A DNA stretch of 64,000 nucleotides from contig CANNZV010000874.1 in the NCBI GenBank assembly GCA_947561585.1, forward strand, positions 248,001 through 312,000. The letters run 5' to 3'. Source of the stretch: Caprella mutica. Lineage: Eukaryota > Arthropoda > Malacostraca > Amphipoda > Caprellidae. The notes beneath the pieces were generated by a model that worked only from the letters and a program-made list of their open reading frames with translations, ran no database searches and was not told the origin of the DNA. Made by a program: the position numbers and the translations under genes. How positions within the stretch are numbered: position 1 is the first letter of the stretch; each line of letters starts with the position of its first letter. Positions 49,086 through 59,904 of the stretch are shown one piece after another.

Positions 49086-50239
49086 GTAATTATGCATTAT
49101 TACAATGTTCCTTTTCCAAAACTTTTGACAATTGTTTTAAGAAAAGGTCACAGAGACGATTAGAAATAGCGAAAATCTTAGTTTGCACACAGAGAAAGGA
49201 TTAGTGTTGAATCCAATCAGATTTGATTTGTTTTGACTCATATGAATTGATTGATTTTGCCCCTACCTACGTGGTGAGTTACAGGAACTATTTAAAATTA
49301 GTTAAATTGGTGTTGAATAAAACAAAACGGTCGTTTTGACTCACTTCTAAAATGAATAAAAGTAACAATGACTCTCATAGTAAATGAATTTTTACACCAG
49401 ATATATATGATTAACAGTCTTTGTGAGTTACTAAAATACACTCTGTCATAGTTGTTCCAATATATGTTAAAATTCTAGAAATAAGAAAATTTAACTCTCA
49501 TAGTAAGTTGATTCAATCAATAAAATGAATTGAGTGAATTGATTTTTGATGACACACCACGTCATAGTTGTGTCAACACTGAACACACATTAAAACATGA
49601 ATAAAGTCCAACCAACTCACGTAATAAATTGATTCAAAGTATAAATTGATGATCCATTAGATATGACAACATGGGTAGTACTTCTATCTCTCAGTGGGAG
49701 ATTAAAGATATATTAAACACCTGTCAATTTGGATTTCGAATGATCAGAGGAACAATGCAATCTATTTGCAACAGATGAGCCTATAATATGAGGCTGGATA
49801 TAAACAGGTAAAAACAAGGTAGAAAATAGTATATAATTTATTTATACAGAATAGAGGCAAATCGAAAATTCATCCACCAATTATATGATAGGAAAAAATA
49901 TTCTAGATGGCATGAAATATGCTAGTTTTTTTTTTGTATTGATTTCTAGTGTAATTATAACTTTGTACATCATACTAATATCTTATCAAAGAAGATCTCT
50001 CGCTTAATTGGCGCCCTGTGTAAGATGATATATTTCCATCCAGACTTCTTACTGAGATTATTATATTTTACATTTGTTCATTTCATTTGTTTTTACGACA
50101 TTGCAGTTTAGCTTAATAAACTCATCTTTGAATGGTAGAAACACTTTACATATCTGTTTTGGATAAGAAAGCCTTGCGAATTGCAAAATCATTAGAATTC
50201 ATGAATAGAATGCCCTTACACAAACTTCATTCACTCCTT
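49086..50239. other. AT-rich stretch up to the provirus, nothing recognised
   Basis: No reading frame, repeat boundary or motif that I can support. It ends in CCTT, the left copy of the provirus target duplication. Confidence 0.5.
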
Positions 50240-50934
50240 TGTAACAACCAAGCTTCACCAAGCTTCAGCTTTAAAGTAGATAGTAGAACTTCACGTAGAT
50301 AATACTTTCACTACCAGTAATATTATACTATTATACTATGTTAACAAAATGTTTTTATGATAGCGAGTGTCAAATTACCTGCTAGAGTTTAGGCGAGAAA
50401 AACAAGACAATTTGTAGTAATTAGTTGCTAACACAATGAAACCTCTAATTACCTGCAATAATTCATCTAATTACCTGCAAGAATTTTCGCTAGAACAACA
50501 AAGCAATTAGTGGTATCCGTACTAACACAATGAAACGCCAAAGTTAGCTCAAAACCTTGACGTACCCTAACCTTGTACCTAGAAGGTTGGAGAGTAGTTA
50601 AGGTATATAAGGATCTATCACCTAACTAGAAGAGGAGTGTGAAATCGGATTCCTAGATGTGACCAAGTTCTCTCGTGAGAAATTCCCTCGTCTCAACTCT
50701 TACTTAGACTCCAAAATTTGTTGTACTAAATTTTATCGACAGTATTGAATAGTGAATGTTTCGTTTCTTACAAGTGTTTTTATTATCCCCATTTATCTAC
50801 TCTCTTATCTCAATTATTAAATTGTTTAACCATAAGACTTCTTCAGGCCCTAAGACTAAAGAAACTTGTAGTATACTTCTGCAAGTTACCTTAGGCAAAG
50901 AACCTATAGAACTAGAAAATAAAGAGTTCTATCA
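50240..50934 (+). repeat. Provirus 5' LTR
   Basis: 695 bp, TG...CA. A TATA box (TATATAA, 50604-50610) implies transcription starting near 50635 and AATAAA (50918-50923) lies just before the end. A short direct repeat, AATTACCTGCAA(G/T)AATT, occurs twice near 50450-50475. Confidence 0.95.
50604..50610 (+). promoter_or_regulatory. LTR TATA box
   Basis: TATATAA in a GC-mixed part of the LTR. The same sequence is at 61094-61100 in the 3' LTR. Confidence 0.6.
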
Positions 50935-50935
50935 C

Positions 50936-50952
50936 TGGCGCCCAACGTGGGG
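50936..50952 (+). promoter_or_regulatory. Provirus primer-binding site (tRNA-Lys type)
   Basis: TGGCGCCCAACGTGGGG lies one base after the LTR. The TGGCGCCC start is the complement of a tRNA-Lys 3' end, as used by gypsy. The tRNA assignment is from memory of the family and not aligned here. Confidence 0.75.
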
Positions 50953-51379
50953 CCCGATGATAGTTATCGGTTAACATAGATTGAGAGAGAAGATATCTGG
51001 GAAAAAATAACAATAAGAGTCAAGAGTTAAGAGGTGAAATAAAACTCCGTATTAAAATAGTGTCGTAAGCAAGATCTACAGTGAGATCTGTTACAACATC
51101 ACCCGACAGAAGAGGTGATACCGGTAAGAATTTAGAAACCTACCGGACAAATAACATAGTGAACCGTACCTTAGCCTTATACGGAACGGATCTGCAAGTA
51201 AATCCGTGAGGATTGGGTTCTAATACGTATTATAAGTCCATCAAGAGAGATCGTGAGATCTGGACCAGCTTTATTGAAAGGCTGGGCTAAGATTTACGGG
51301 TTCAGCTAAAAGAGAGAACACACTAGGAAGAACATAAGGTCAGTTACTCAAAGGTTAAAATACCTGCTCGTCAAATTCT

Positions 51380-52045
51380 AAGTACGTAAGAGCTGGGAGC
51401 CAGTACAGTGACGTTCAAGAGAGCTGACTAGATTAACAGGTGGTGTACGTAAGAGCCAGGGGCCAGTATACTGACGATCAAAAGAGCTGACTAGATTAAC
51501 AGGTGGTGTACGTAAGAGCCAGGGGCCAGTATATTGACGATCAAAAGAGCTGACTAAATCAGCAGATAATTGTACATAAGAGCTTGGAGCCAGTACAGTT
51601 AAATTCAAGAGAATCAACCAGAACAGCAGAGAATTGTACATAAGAGCTTGGAGCCAGTACAGTTCAGTTCAAGAGAAGCAAACGGATCAGCAGATAATTG
51701 TACATAAGAGCTTGGAGCCAGTACAGTTAAATTCAAGAGAATCAACCAGATCAGCAGAGAATTGTACATAAGAGCTTGGAGCCAGTACAGTTCAGTTCAA
51801 GAGAAGCAAACGGATCAGCAGATAATTGTACATAAGAGCTTGGAGCCAGTACAGTTAAATTCAAGAGAATCAACCAGATCAGCAGAGAATTGTACATAAG
51901 AGCTTGGAGCCAGTACAGTTCAGTTCAAGAGAAGCAAACAGATCAGCAGAGAATTGTACATAAGAGCTTGGAGCCAGTACAGTTAAATTCAAGAGAACCA
52001 ACCAGTCCAGAAGAGAAGAGCACGTGAGAGCTTGGAGCCAGTGCA
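51380..52045 (+). repeat. Leader array: eleven ~64-bp repeats
   Basis: The word GAGCCAGTACAGT or a close variant recurs at about 51398, 51461, 51523, 51588, 51651, 51715, 51779, 51842, 51907, 51971 and 52036, a spacing of 62-65 bp. From the fourth copy the units alternate between two types (TTAAATTCAAGAGAATCAAC and TTCAGTTCAAGAGAAGCAAA), so the array grew as dimers. It lies between the primer-binding site and gag, the place where Drosophila gypsy carries its Su(Hw) insulator repeats. The sequence is not the Su(Hw) site. The minus-strand frames across it are by-products. Confidence 0.95.
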
Positions 52046-52226
52046 ATAACCTCACAGGAGACAACACAATAACAAGGCGAACTGAACTACGGGGAACAGT
52101 GGCTGCAACCTGCAATAACAACCAGAGTACCGTTAGAGGTCACCATCAGGATATTGGGGAGAGAAGCAGCGGAGTCAGTCGTCGAATAGATTTGTTGAAG
52201 TAAGGTATCAAACTGAACAAGGCAAC

Positions 52227-52234
52227 AAGTGAGT
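52227..52234 (+). other. Candidate splice donor for env mRNA
   Basis: AA|GTGAGT at 52229 is a near-consensus donor upstream of gag. Errantivirus env is made from a spliced RNA, so this is a reasonable partner for the acceptor near 57709. Confidence 0.35.
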
Positions 52235-52508
52235 ACCCGTCACCTTAGACAAATATTTACCAAGGAAGCAGAGCACAGGAATAATTGTGTTTATTGTAGT
52301 TACATTATAAGAGTATATTGTTATATTATCGTACATGGTAGAATATTGTGTCAAATAGTAGTAAATGCAAGTGTCGGTGTCAGGCAATTAATGCGTCAGA
52401 AATCAAAGATTCAAAATCGAAATAAAGAGCGCACACTAAGAACTCGTGATATAATTAATTTAATAAAAGTGTACTGGATCGAGTGTTTTAGAAATAAAAT
52501 ACGGCAAT

Positions 52509-53852
52509 ATGCAACAGCTGCGTCAAGTTACTATCTTAGATGGACTACCTAGGTTCTCAGGACTTCCATGTAGTGGTGAAGCTCCGGGATCTGGGCAGAC
52601 CATAGATATTCGTAACTTCCTACGCGCTGTTGATGGGCACATTGCCCTACACAACATCCAAGAGGATGGTCAGAAAGTGCGAATCTTAAATTCGCTAATT
52701 GACCCGAAGGTTGGCGACGCGAGAAAGTATATCGCTTCTTATGCGGGAAAACCGATCTCTTATAGACAATTATGTAGTGATTTGTTGAAAATATACCCGT
52801 GTTTTGCAACCTCCGATCTAAAGGTTGCCGCAGCTGCGTTGCTAAAAAACGGGATTGAAAATCCCGTTACAGATATCGCGCAGTTACAAGCCCAGAGTCG
52901 CTCGGTAGTAGACGCATATCTTTGTAATAATAAAATGCGCGCCCTCCGTATAGGAGCCCATAGTGTAGTAGCAGAGCCGCGAATATTCGCTAGGGAACAG
53001 GAGAGAAGAGCCAGACCCGGGGGGCCACCACCTCAGGATGATGAAGGAGGAAGCGATGAGGAGGATCCAGATGTGAACATCAGACTGACCAGGGCGACAA
53101 CACCGGAGGCGTCAACGTCAGCAAGATCACCACTACAACCTCCAGAACCGCAAGATGAGCCGGAACCCGAAGGACCAGAGGAACCACCAGCTGGAGAAGA
53201 GGAACCAACCGCGATAGAAGGGAGAGCACCTCAAATTGGGCTGGGAGAGATCCTTCAGAACCTTCTCATGCACCTAGTCATGTCTGTGCACCTTCCAGAA
53301 CCTGTATACAAAAAAGTAGCGAAGATTACTCCAGATACCACTTCTACCACTCTAATGGCGGAAGCGATAAATTGGTCAAAGAAGGAAGACGCTACGCAGG
53401 AGGCGAATCGAAGGAAAAGGACGCCTGTAGCTACCTCAGAAGTGCTGTACGCAATGCAAGCGGAACCCAAGAGATCCAACCGCGGAGAACAGAATTGTTT
53501 CTACTGTGGGAGATCAGGTCATTGGGCCCGCGACTGCAAAGCCAAAAACAACAGAGTAAACAATTGTAGTTACTGTAACCAGAAAGGTCATCAAATAAAA
53601 GACTGCAGGAAAAGGCGGAAGGATGGAGTACCTTACTGCTACAACTGTGGGAGGAACAACCATGAGGAAGAAAAATGTCGCGCTAACTGCGGACAATGCG
53701 GTCGCAGAGGCCACACAAAGAAACAATGTCGGACAAGGTCCGGGAACAAGCCCCAACAATATCGGTATAATGATAGGAAACGGGAGCAAATAAACCAAGT
53801 ACAAGAAGAAGAAGACTCACCTGACCATATAGAGTCAGACGAGAGCGAATGA
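52509..53852 (+). CDS. gag: Provirus Gag with four zinc knuckles
   Basis: 447 residues from ATG to TGA. Residues 1-160 look like the first part of a capsid region (IDIRNFLRAVDGHIAL, DARKYIASYAGKPISYRQL). Residues about 170-245 are an acidic, Pro-rich linker (DEEDPDVN, EPQDEPEPEGPEEPPAGEEE). Residues 246-310 return to a capsid-like helical pattern. Four CX2CX4HX4C knuckles lie at 330-343, 353-366, 377-390 and 394-407, followed by a basic then acidic tail (DHIESDESE). Gag assembles the particle and the knuckles bind genomic RNA. Four knuckles is more than the one to three usual in the group. The stop is UGA followed by CUA and the next frame is identical, so the protease-polymerase could be reached by readthrough. 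Overlapping frames on both strands are shadows. Confidence 0.93.
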   Translation: MQQLRQVTILDGLPRFSGLPCSGEAPGSGQTIDIRNFLRAVDGHIALHNIQEDGQKVRILNSLIDPKVGDARKYIASYAGKPISYRQLCSDLLKIYPCFATSDLKVAAAALLKNGIENPVTDIAQLQAQSRSVVDAYLCNNKMRALRIGAHSVVAEPRIFAREQERRARPGGPPPQDDEGGSDEEDPDVNIRLTRATTPEASTSARSPLQPPEPQDEPEPEGPEEPPAGEEEPTAIEGRAPQIGLGEILQNLLMHLVMSVHLPEPVYKKVAKITPDTTSTTLMAEAINWSKKEDATQEANRRKRTPVATSEVLYAMQAEPKRSNRGEQNCFYCGRSGHWARDCKAKNNRVNNCSYCNQKGHQIKDCRKRRKDGVPYCYNCGRNNHEEEKCRANCGQCGRRGHTKKQCRTRSGNKPQQYRYNDRKREQINQVQEEEDSPDHIESDESE

Positions 53853-56800
53853 CTAAGAGGAGCACAAGACGCCGGAAGGAGGCATAGTCCCACAGTAAGA
53901 ATTATCTTTAACGGACAAAAACGAAAAGGAATTATAGATACCGGCGCAACAATAAGCCTTCTCAGCGAGAAATTGATAGATAAAATGGGTAAAGGAATTA
54001 AATTGAAACCACAAAATAGAAGAGTGTTAGACGCTCAAAGTAAAGAAATCCCAATTAAAGGAAAGTTGGAGTTAGTAATAAAAACTCCAGGGGGACAATT
54101 TCTAGGGGAATTCCTTGTCTTCAAGAATAACAGAGACCTCAAATTTCAGATCCTACTTGGAATGAACGTGTTACAGCATACTATATTAAATTTCCCAGAA
54201 CAGAAGATACACTTTACGAATAAAGGGGAAAGTCAAGGAAAAGAACCTCAGCTAACCCAAATGAGCATGCAGATTTTATCTACTGAATTTGAATATGGAG
54301 AAACTCATGCCAAAATAAATGTAATCGAGGAAAACAGAGAAGATAGAGGGATAGTAGAAACACCCAGGAACATACATCTCAAGGAAACTCTTAAAATTCC
54401 GGCTAATTCGGTGAATACCCTCACCTGCCATATTTCAGCAAAAGGACTACGGGATCAACAGGAGATTCTGGTCCACCGTCGTCAAACCAGGACCGGACTG
54501 GTAATTGCCAACACGGTGACGCAGGTGGAAGGAAATAAAATTGTGATAAGTGTAGCTAACTTAATAGATCACGATGTCGTCTGGAAACAAGGATCGCTGC
54601 TATCCACAGCAGAAGTGGTAAGTTCAGAAAACATAAATCAACTAACGTCAAAGGATGTAGGTCAACCGGATAGAGAAGGACAAGAGGAGCTGCCACCTTT
54701 AAGGATGGAAGACATAAGATGTCCAAATAAGGAGATGAAGTCGAGGGTGCTGAAGCTACTCAACACCTACCGACAGGTATGTTGGCAGGAAGGAGAGCCT
54801 CTAGGCCATTACCTAGGAGAGCAACTGCAACTTCCACTTACGGATGACGGGATAGTCAACAAAAGACCTTATCAGATACCAGTGGCAGAACAGGAATCAC
54901 TCAACAAGGAAATCAAGAAATTATTAAAGGAGAAGATAATTCACAAGTCGAAGAGCAACTACAACGCACCCATGTTGATAGTAAAAAAGCCCGATGGAAG
55001 CATAAGGCCCTGTCTTGACTACAGGGAATTGAACAAAAAACTTGTACCCTTAAAATTCCCAATTCCCAAAATATCAGAAATTAGATAGTCCATAAAACAT
55101 ACGACGTTCATGTCTTCTCTTGATTTGGCTAGCGCCTACAACCAGATTTCAATCTGTCCGAGAGATCAATACAAGACCGCCTTTACTGTTGGTAACTCTA
55201 AGTATGAGTATGCCCGTATGCCGTTTGGCTTGTCCACGGCACCCGGGTTCTTCAGTAGAGTGATCAACGAGGCGCTGTATGAGGTGATCGGAGTGGAATG
55301 TCTGTCGTATATGGACGACATCCTGGTCTTCTCGGAGGACGAAGAGTCGCATTTATCAAAATTAGAAGAGGTACTACAAAGGTTGGCAGAAGTTAACCTA
55401 AAGATTAAAGTAAAGAAATGTGATTTCTTCACGACAGAAGTCAAATTCCTAGGATACACTATAAATCGAGACGGTCTTAAGATGAATGAAGAAAGGATCA
55501 GAAGCGTGAAAAATCTACCCTACCCAACCTCAAGGAAAAGCGTTCAGTCATTCCTTGGAGCAACCAACTACTACAGGCGTTTCGTGCGACAGTTCGCACA
55601 AATAGCAGACCCTTTGTATCAGCTCCTAAAGAAGGGAGTAAAGTTTAAATGGGGAGAGGAAGAAAAGAAGGCAGTAGATACGCTGAAGGAGAAACTATGT
55701 TCTCCACCTGTATTAGCTTTTCCTGACTTCGGAAAAGACTGGTTCCTCTTCACCGATGCTTCGGACAGGGGTCTAGGTGCGGTTTTGATGCAAACCAAAC
55801 GGGGGATACTGCACCCTATTTCCTTTGTATCGAAGAGTCTCAACAGCGCTCAAAGGCAGTACTCCACCACCAAAAGAGAGACCTTAGCACTCATTTTTGC
55901 ATTGGAGCAGTTCAGGACACTGATACTCCACTACAACGTCACTGTTTACAGTGACCATAAGCCGTTGATAAACATCATCCACAAAACAACGAAGGATCAC
56001 GCAATTAACCGTTGGATGCTCTTAGCTCAAGAGTATAAGATACAGTTAAAATACCTACCGGGTAAGGAAAACCTGTTTGGAGATGTATTATCAAGACTAG
56101 TAGAGATAGAGAAGCAATGTGAGGATGTACCGTTATCACTGGATGAAAAACTGATTGAGAAGGTGAATGCATTGGAAGAAACCCAGAACGGGGAACCAGA
56201 AACCCAGAACGGGGAAACCGAAACCAGTGACCAATAGGAAGGAGGGTTACAATCATACCTACCACCTAAGGTAAGCTGGACGGAATTAGAACTACGAAAG
56301 GGACAGAAAAAGGATCTACAATGTCAAAGGATAAGAAAAGACATGAAAGAAACCAAAATAGACCCAACGGGTAAGTTAGAGCGGTATAAAATACTAAGAG
56401 ATATAATTTACGTTGTCCGTAAAATTACGCGAGCACACCATTTAACAGATACTTATCTAGTACCGTATATACCCGACAATCTAATGCACAAAGCTTTCAG
56501 TATAGTACATAACGATACAACCGCGGGGCATAAGGGACAAAGAAGGACCATGAAGACGTTCCGGAAAAGTTTCTACAACAAACAGGAAACTAATCTAATA
56601 GAGGGGTTTATCGCGCAATGCGAGCCGTGCTTGAGAGCGAAAACCACCCCGAAACCCATACCGCAAGGTGAATATCCCATTCCAGGAAAACCGTTCTCAG
56701 CGGTCACAACAGATATCCTCGGACCGTTACCAATCACGGAGAAGGGTAATAGGTATATAATATCATTTAGAGATTACTGCACAAGGTATACGGTCTTATG

Positions 56801-57608
56801 GCCAATCCCAAATAAAGAAGTAGACAGTATTCTAGAAGCCCTGAGGATGGTGATAGCGCAATATGGATCATTCGAGGTATTGCTAAGCGACAATGCACCT
56901 GAATATGTAGGAGAAAAAATGGCAAAATTCTGCCAGTATTATAACATCAAGAAGAAGGAAATAGTTCCGTATCATCCTCAATCTCAAGGTTTAGCAGAAC
57001 GAGTAAATAGGGAGACGGCAAAATTGCTTAGGATATATACGAATACGCTAGCAGTAAACGACTGGGACGAAATAATGCCAGTCATTCAATTAGCAATCAA
57101 TAACAGTTATAACGCTTCGTTAGGAGAAACACCTTTCTTTGCGTTATTTGGGTTCGACAGCCCGACAGAGTCGTTGGTACCGCCGCGTCTAGATTATGGT
57201 GAAGATGATCTAGCTATTAGACTAAGGCGAGTTACGCAGATTCGGGAACATTGTAAAAAGCATCTGGAGAAAATTCAGGCAACCGTGACGCAAAATACTA
57301 ATCAAAATCGAACAGACAAAGATATAACGGTAGGCAGTCGTGTATATGCTAATCTGAAAAAACAAGTTAGTCATCGAAAACTAGATATGCCAATAACAGG
57401 ACCGTTCGTTGTCGCGGACAAACAAGGAAACCGGATAAAAATACGAAAAGTAGGATAAACGGAGACATACGTGATCCATCCGGACAAATTAATTGCCAGA
57501 CATGCGATACAAATAAAACCCGATGAAGTAGAGATAGAAGCTGAAAAAGGAGTAAAAACGATAACCAAGCCTAAAATGAAGCGAACGTATAACTTAAGGC
57601 CCCGGTAA
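53853..57608 (+). pseudogene. pol: Provirus Pro-Pol, in frame with gag, three internal stops
   Basis: The frame is continuous with gag after its UGA. Protease: GIIDTGATISLL, catalytic Asp codon at 53937. RT: PYQIPVAEQESLNKEIKKLL, CLDYRELNKKL, SSLDLASAYNQI and the catalytic YMDD at 55308-55319. RNase H: LFTDASDRGLGAVLMQ. Integrase: zinc-binding AGHKG...CEPC (Cys at 56619), catalytic Asp codons at 56712 and 56889 and Glu at 56997 (35 residues between the last two, D,D35E), then a GPF motif (LDMPITGPFVV). Internal stops: TAG 55086 inside RT, TAG 56235 in the RNase H-integrase linker and TAA 57456 in the integrase tail. The last codon is TAA 57606. There is no frameshift in 3.7 kb. The natural start is by readthrough or fusion from gag, as no ATG opens it. 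Enzyme motifs are intact; the stops make this copy defective. Confidence 0.93.
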
Positions 57609-57661
57609 TGTAACGGGAGTAAATTTAATGTATAAGAAATAATGTATTGAAAATAGAATGT

Positions 57662-57709
57662 AAGTTACTATAAAGATATATATATATATATATACTAGAT
57701 TTAACACAA
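57662..57709 (+). other. TA tract and candidate env splice acceptor
   Basis: A (TA)n run at about 57676-57694 precedes CTAGATTTAACACAAG, whose final AG (57708-57709) is a plausible acceptor opening the env frame. The pyrimidine tract is weak. A second AG (TTTCAG, ending 57722) lies 13 bases on. Confidence 0.4.
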
Positions 57710-59626
57710 GTGGACCTTTCAGTGTGGGCGCCCCAGGCCATCGCCGCGCTCAGCTGTGTCTGTTGTGCAACCCTGGCGGCAGACGTAGTACCTATGTCAG
57801 TTTGGCAGTGGGATGGATCGGCCAGGACGGAAGGTGTGATACTTTTAGCTCCAATTCAATTAAAGTTCGTCACAGATTTGTGCAAACAGATAATTCTGAA
57901 CCTCCATTTAACACACAAAACCATAGAGTCTCTTCTTGGTTCGATGGTTCTAGGTAGTGTTAAGGAGAATGATCTTTTTGTTCGTAGAATCTCATTTGTA
58001 CTTTCTAAGATAGAAATGTCTTACATAGAAATTGTAGATTATCTAAATTTCAATATGCTGTGTTATAGTTTACACGACGAAATAAACGCAAATTATGGAA
58101 AACTGCAACAAAGACTGAACAAAACCTGGACTATGTTGGACAACGAAAATAATGACAATCCAAATAACGTAGCCTCGTATCTAGGTGAAGCCAGACCGCA
58201 GGGTATAGTTAATCCTAATGACCCACAAGCTTTTGTAGGACTGGGAGTTGGATTAGCAGTAGGAGCAATAGGGGGAGGAATAGTCGGATCTCTATTTGGA
58301 GGGACCGATCACACTGACGAGATTAAAACTATAGACGAAAATATCTCAAAGGTAGATAAAAAAGATTCATATCACTAATAGCCGTATTGACATGCTAGCT
58401 AAGAATACGTCAGATTCGATTAGAGACGTAAAAGTGATCTTGAAAAATTTAAATAATGCTCTAGAAAATAGTGAACGTAGACAGATGTTTAACTGGAACT
58501 TCGACCAGTTGAAACAGGCTTGTCTCCAAGCTATAATGCTCATTCGAATAACAGAGAATACATTGACGTTACTTAGATCGGGAAACTTGAATACCGTTAT
58601 GTTAGACTTTAAAACAATTAGAGCAGTCGTAGAAGAAGGACTCAAGTTTTATCCAGAGTTAGAATTTCCCATAGAAAATATAGATAGATTCACGATTGAT
58701 CAATTACTTGCTTACATAACTATTAAGAATCTAGGAAGACTAGAATTCATGGCACAAATCCCATTAGTATATAAACAGAAATATAAGGTAGTAACGTTAA
58801 CTCCTCACCCAATGAAGTTGGAAAACAGGTTAGTCATACCAATCGTTCAGAACACGTTTTGTTTGATAGTAAACAGTACATAAGTACAGACAAGACAAAC
58901 TTATATTCATTAGATAATCAAACGCATATATTACGAACGACAGAACCAGCGTGGATATTTAATCACAGTTCATGTGAATTAGCTGCATTTTTAGGTGACG
59001 TCGAAACAATAGTTCAACTTTGTAACTTTAAGAAATTAGGAACAAAAGATGGATTTTACTTGGAAAGCACAACAACTAACCGACTAATATACACTGTGAC
59101 TAGAATGCCTATTGAGTTAGAATGTCCAACAGGTATAGTGAGAGATAACTTATTAGGGTTACATTACGTGCCACTTAACTGTGACATAAAAACTGAGCAG
59201 GTAACATGGCATGCAAAACTGAGACATGAAATAGATATTGAACGTTTAGTGACAGAGAAGAGGAAAAACCCGTTTGATATCACAGACTTACCAATTATCA
59301 ATATGAATAAAGGTTTCACTGTCCATGAAACTATAAAAGAATTGATAGATGAATTACCATCCAATAATCCATTCGTATTACCTTTTGATGACATGGATCT
59401 CACCATCGAAGAGGTACAAACTTATTCGGTAGTAACACAAGGAAGTTTATTAGTATTGGTAATCATAAATTTGTTATTGGTATTGATTCTTTATTTCCTG
59501 AAATATAGAGAAAGGAAAGGAGTTCAGGACAGGGACTTAGAAACAGGGATGACATTTTCGTCTAGAGACTCACTAACCTTGCCATTGAGAAACAGTTTCC
59601 GTAGAGTGAGACACAAATTGGGATGA
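57710..59626 (+). pseudogene. env: Provirus Env (errantivirus fusion-protein type), two shifts
   Basis: Three consecutive open parts: 57710-58378, about 58360-58883 and about 58862-59626. The N-terminus has no ATG and holds a signal-peptide-like hydrophobic run (AIAALSCVCCATLAA). A Gly-rich hydrophobic segment (VGLGVGLAVGAIGGGIVGS) near residue 180 resembles a fusion peptide, followed by helical heptad-like sequence. No clear RXXR cleavage site precedes it. The C-terminal part is Cys-containing ectodomain, then a membrane anchor (LLVLVIINLLLVLILYFL, about 59445-59500) and a short basic tail. Possible N-glycosylation sites include NKT, NTS and NHS. Single-base shifts lie in an A run at about 58358-58363 and a T-rich run at about 58857-58862, and the second returns to the first frame. 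Env would mediate membrane fusion; this copy is interrupted. Confidence 0.85.
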
Positions 59627-59904
59627 TTAGGAATGACGTAGACAATATATCATTGAAAAGTTTAAACAGTGCCAGCTCAGTCAGATCTTCAGTAGGTAAG
59701 AGACTAACAGCAGGAAGTAAGAAAGTGAAGAAATCGGTAAGGACAATAAGGAACCGTACTAGAAATAGGCCACGAGACTCTAATAGATCAAAACAATCGT
59801 CAAGGACAATAGGGACCAACACCAAAACTAAGTTATATCCTTCACTCTCTGACTTTCAAAACAGTGTAACTGATATTCCATTGAAAGCTTATAATAACTA
59901 CTAA
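59623..59904 (+). CDS. Small basic fourth ORF overlapping the env stop
   Basis: 93 residues starting at an ATG that overlaps the env TGA as ATGA. It has 21 Lys or Arg against 5 acidic residues, densest at residues 25-66 (SKKVKKSVRTIRNRTRNRPR), and is Ser, Asn and Thr rich, without membrane segment or Cys. It has no internal stop. The ATGA arrangement would suit termination-reinitiation from env mRNA. The usual gypsy plan ends at env, so this is an addition. Alternatives are a cytoplasmic extension of Env in another frame, or chance. The composition suggests nucleic-acid binding or a nuclear signal, which is inference. I recognise no homologue. Confidence 0.6.
   Translation: MIRNDVDNISLKSLNSASSVRSSVGKRLTAGSKKVKKSVRTIRNRTRNRPRDSNRSKQSSRTIGTNTKTKLYPSLSDFQNSVTDIPLKAYNNY

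Noticed and set aside
51378..52121. Minus-strand frames of 80-87 codons
   Set aside because: They translate the ~64-bp leader repeats of the provirus, opposite to its transcription.
52229..52552. 107-codon frame in the provirus leader
   Set aside because: Begins at GTG, overlaps the start of gag in another frame and shows no motif. The GTG is more likely part of a splice donor.
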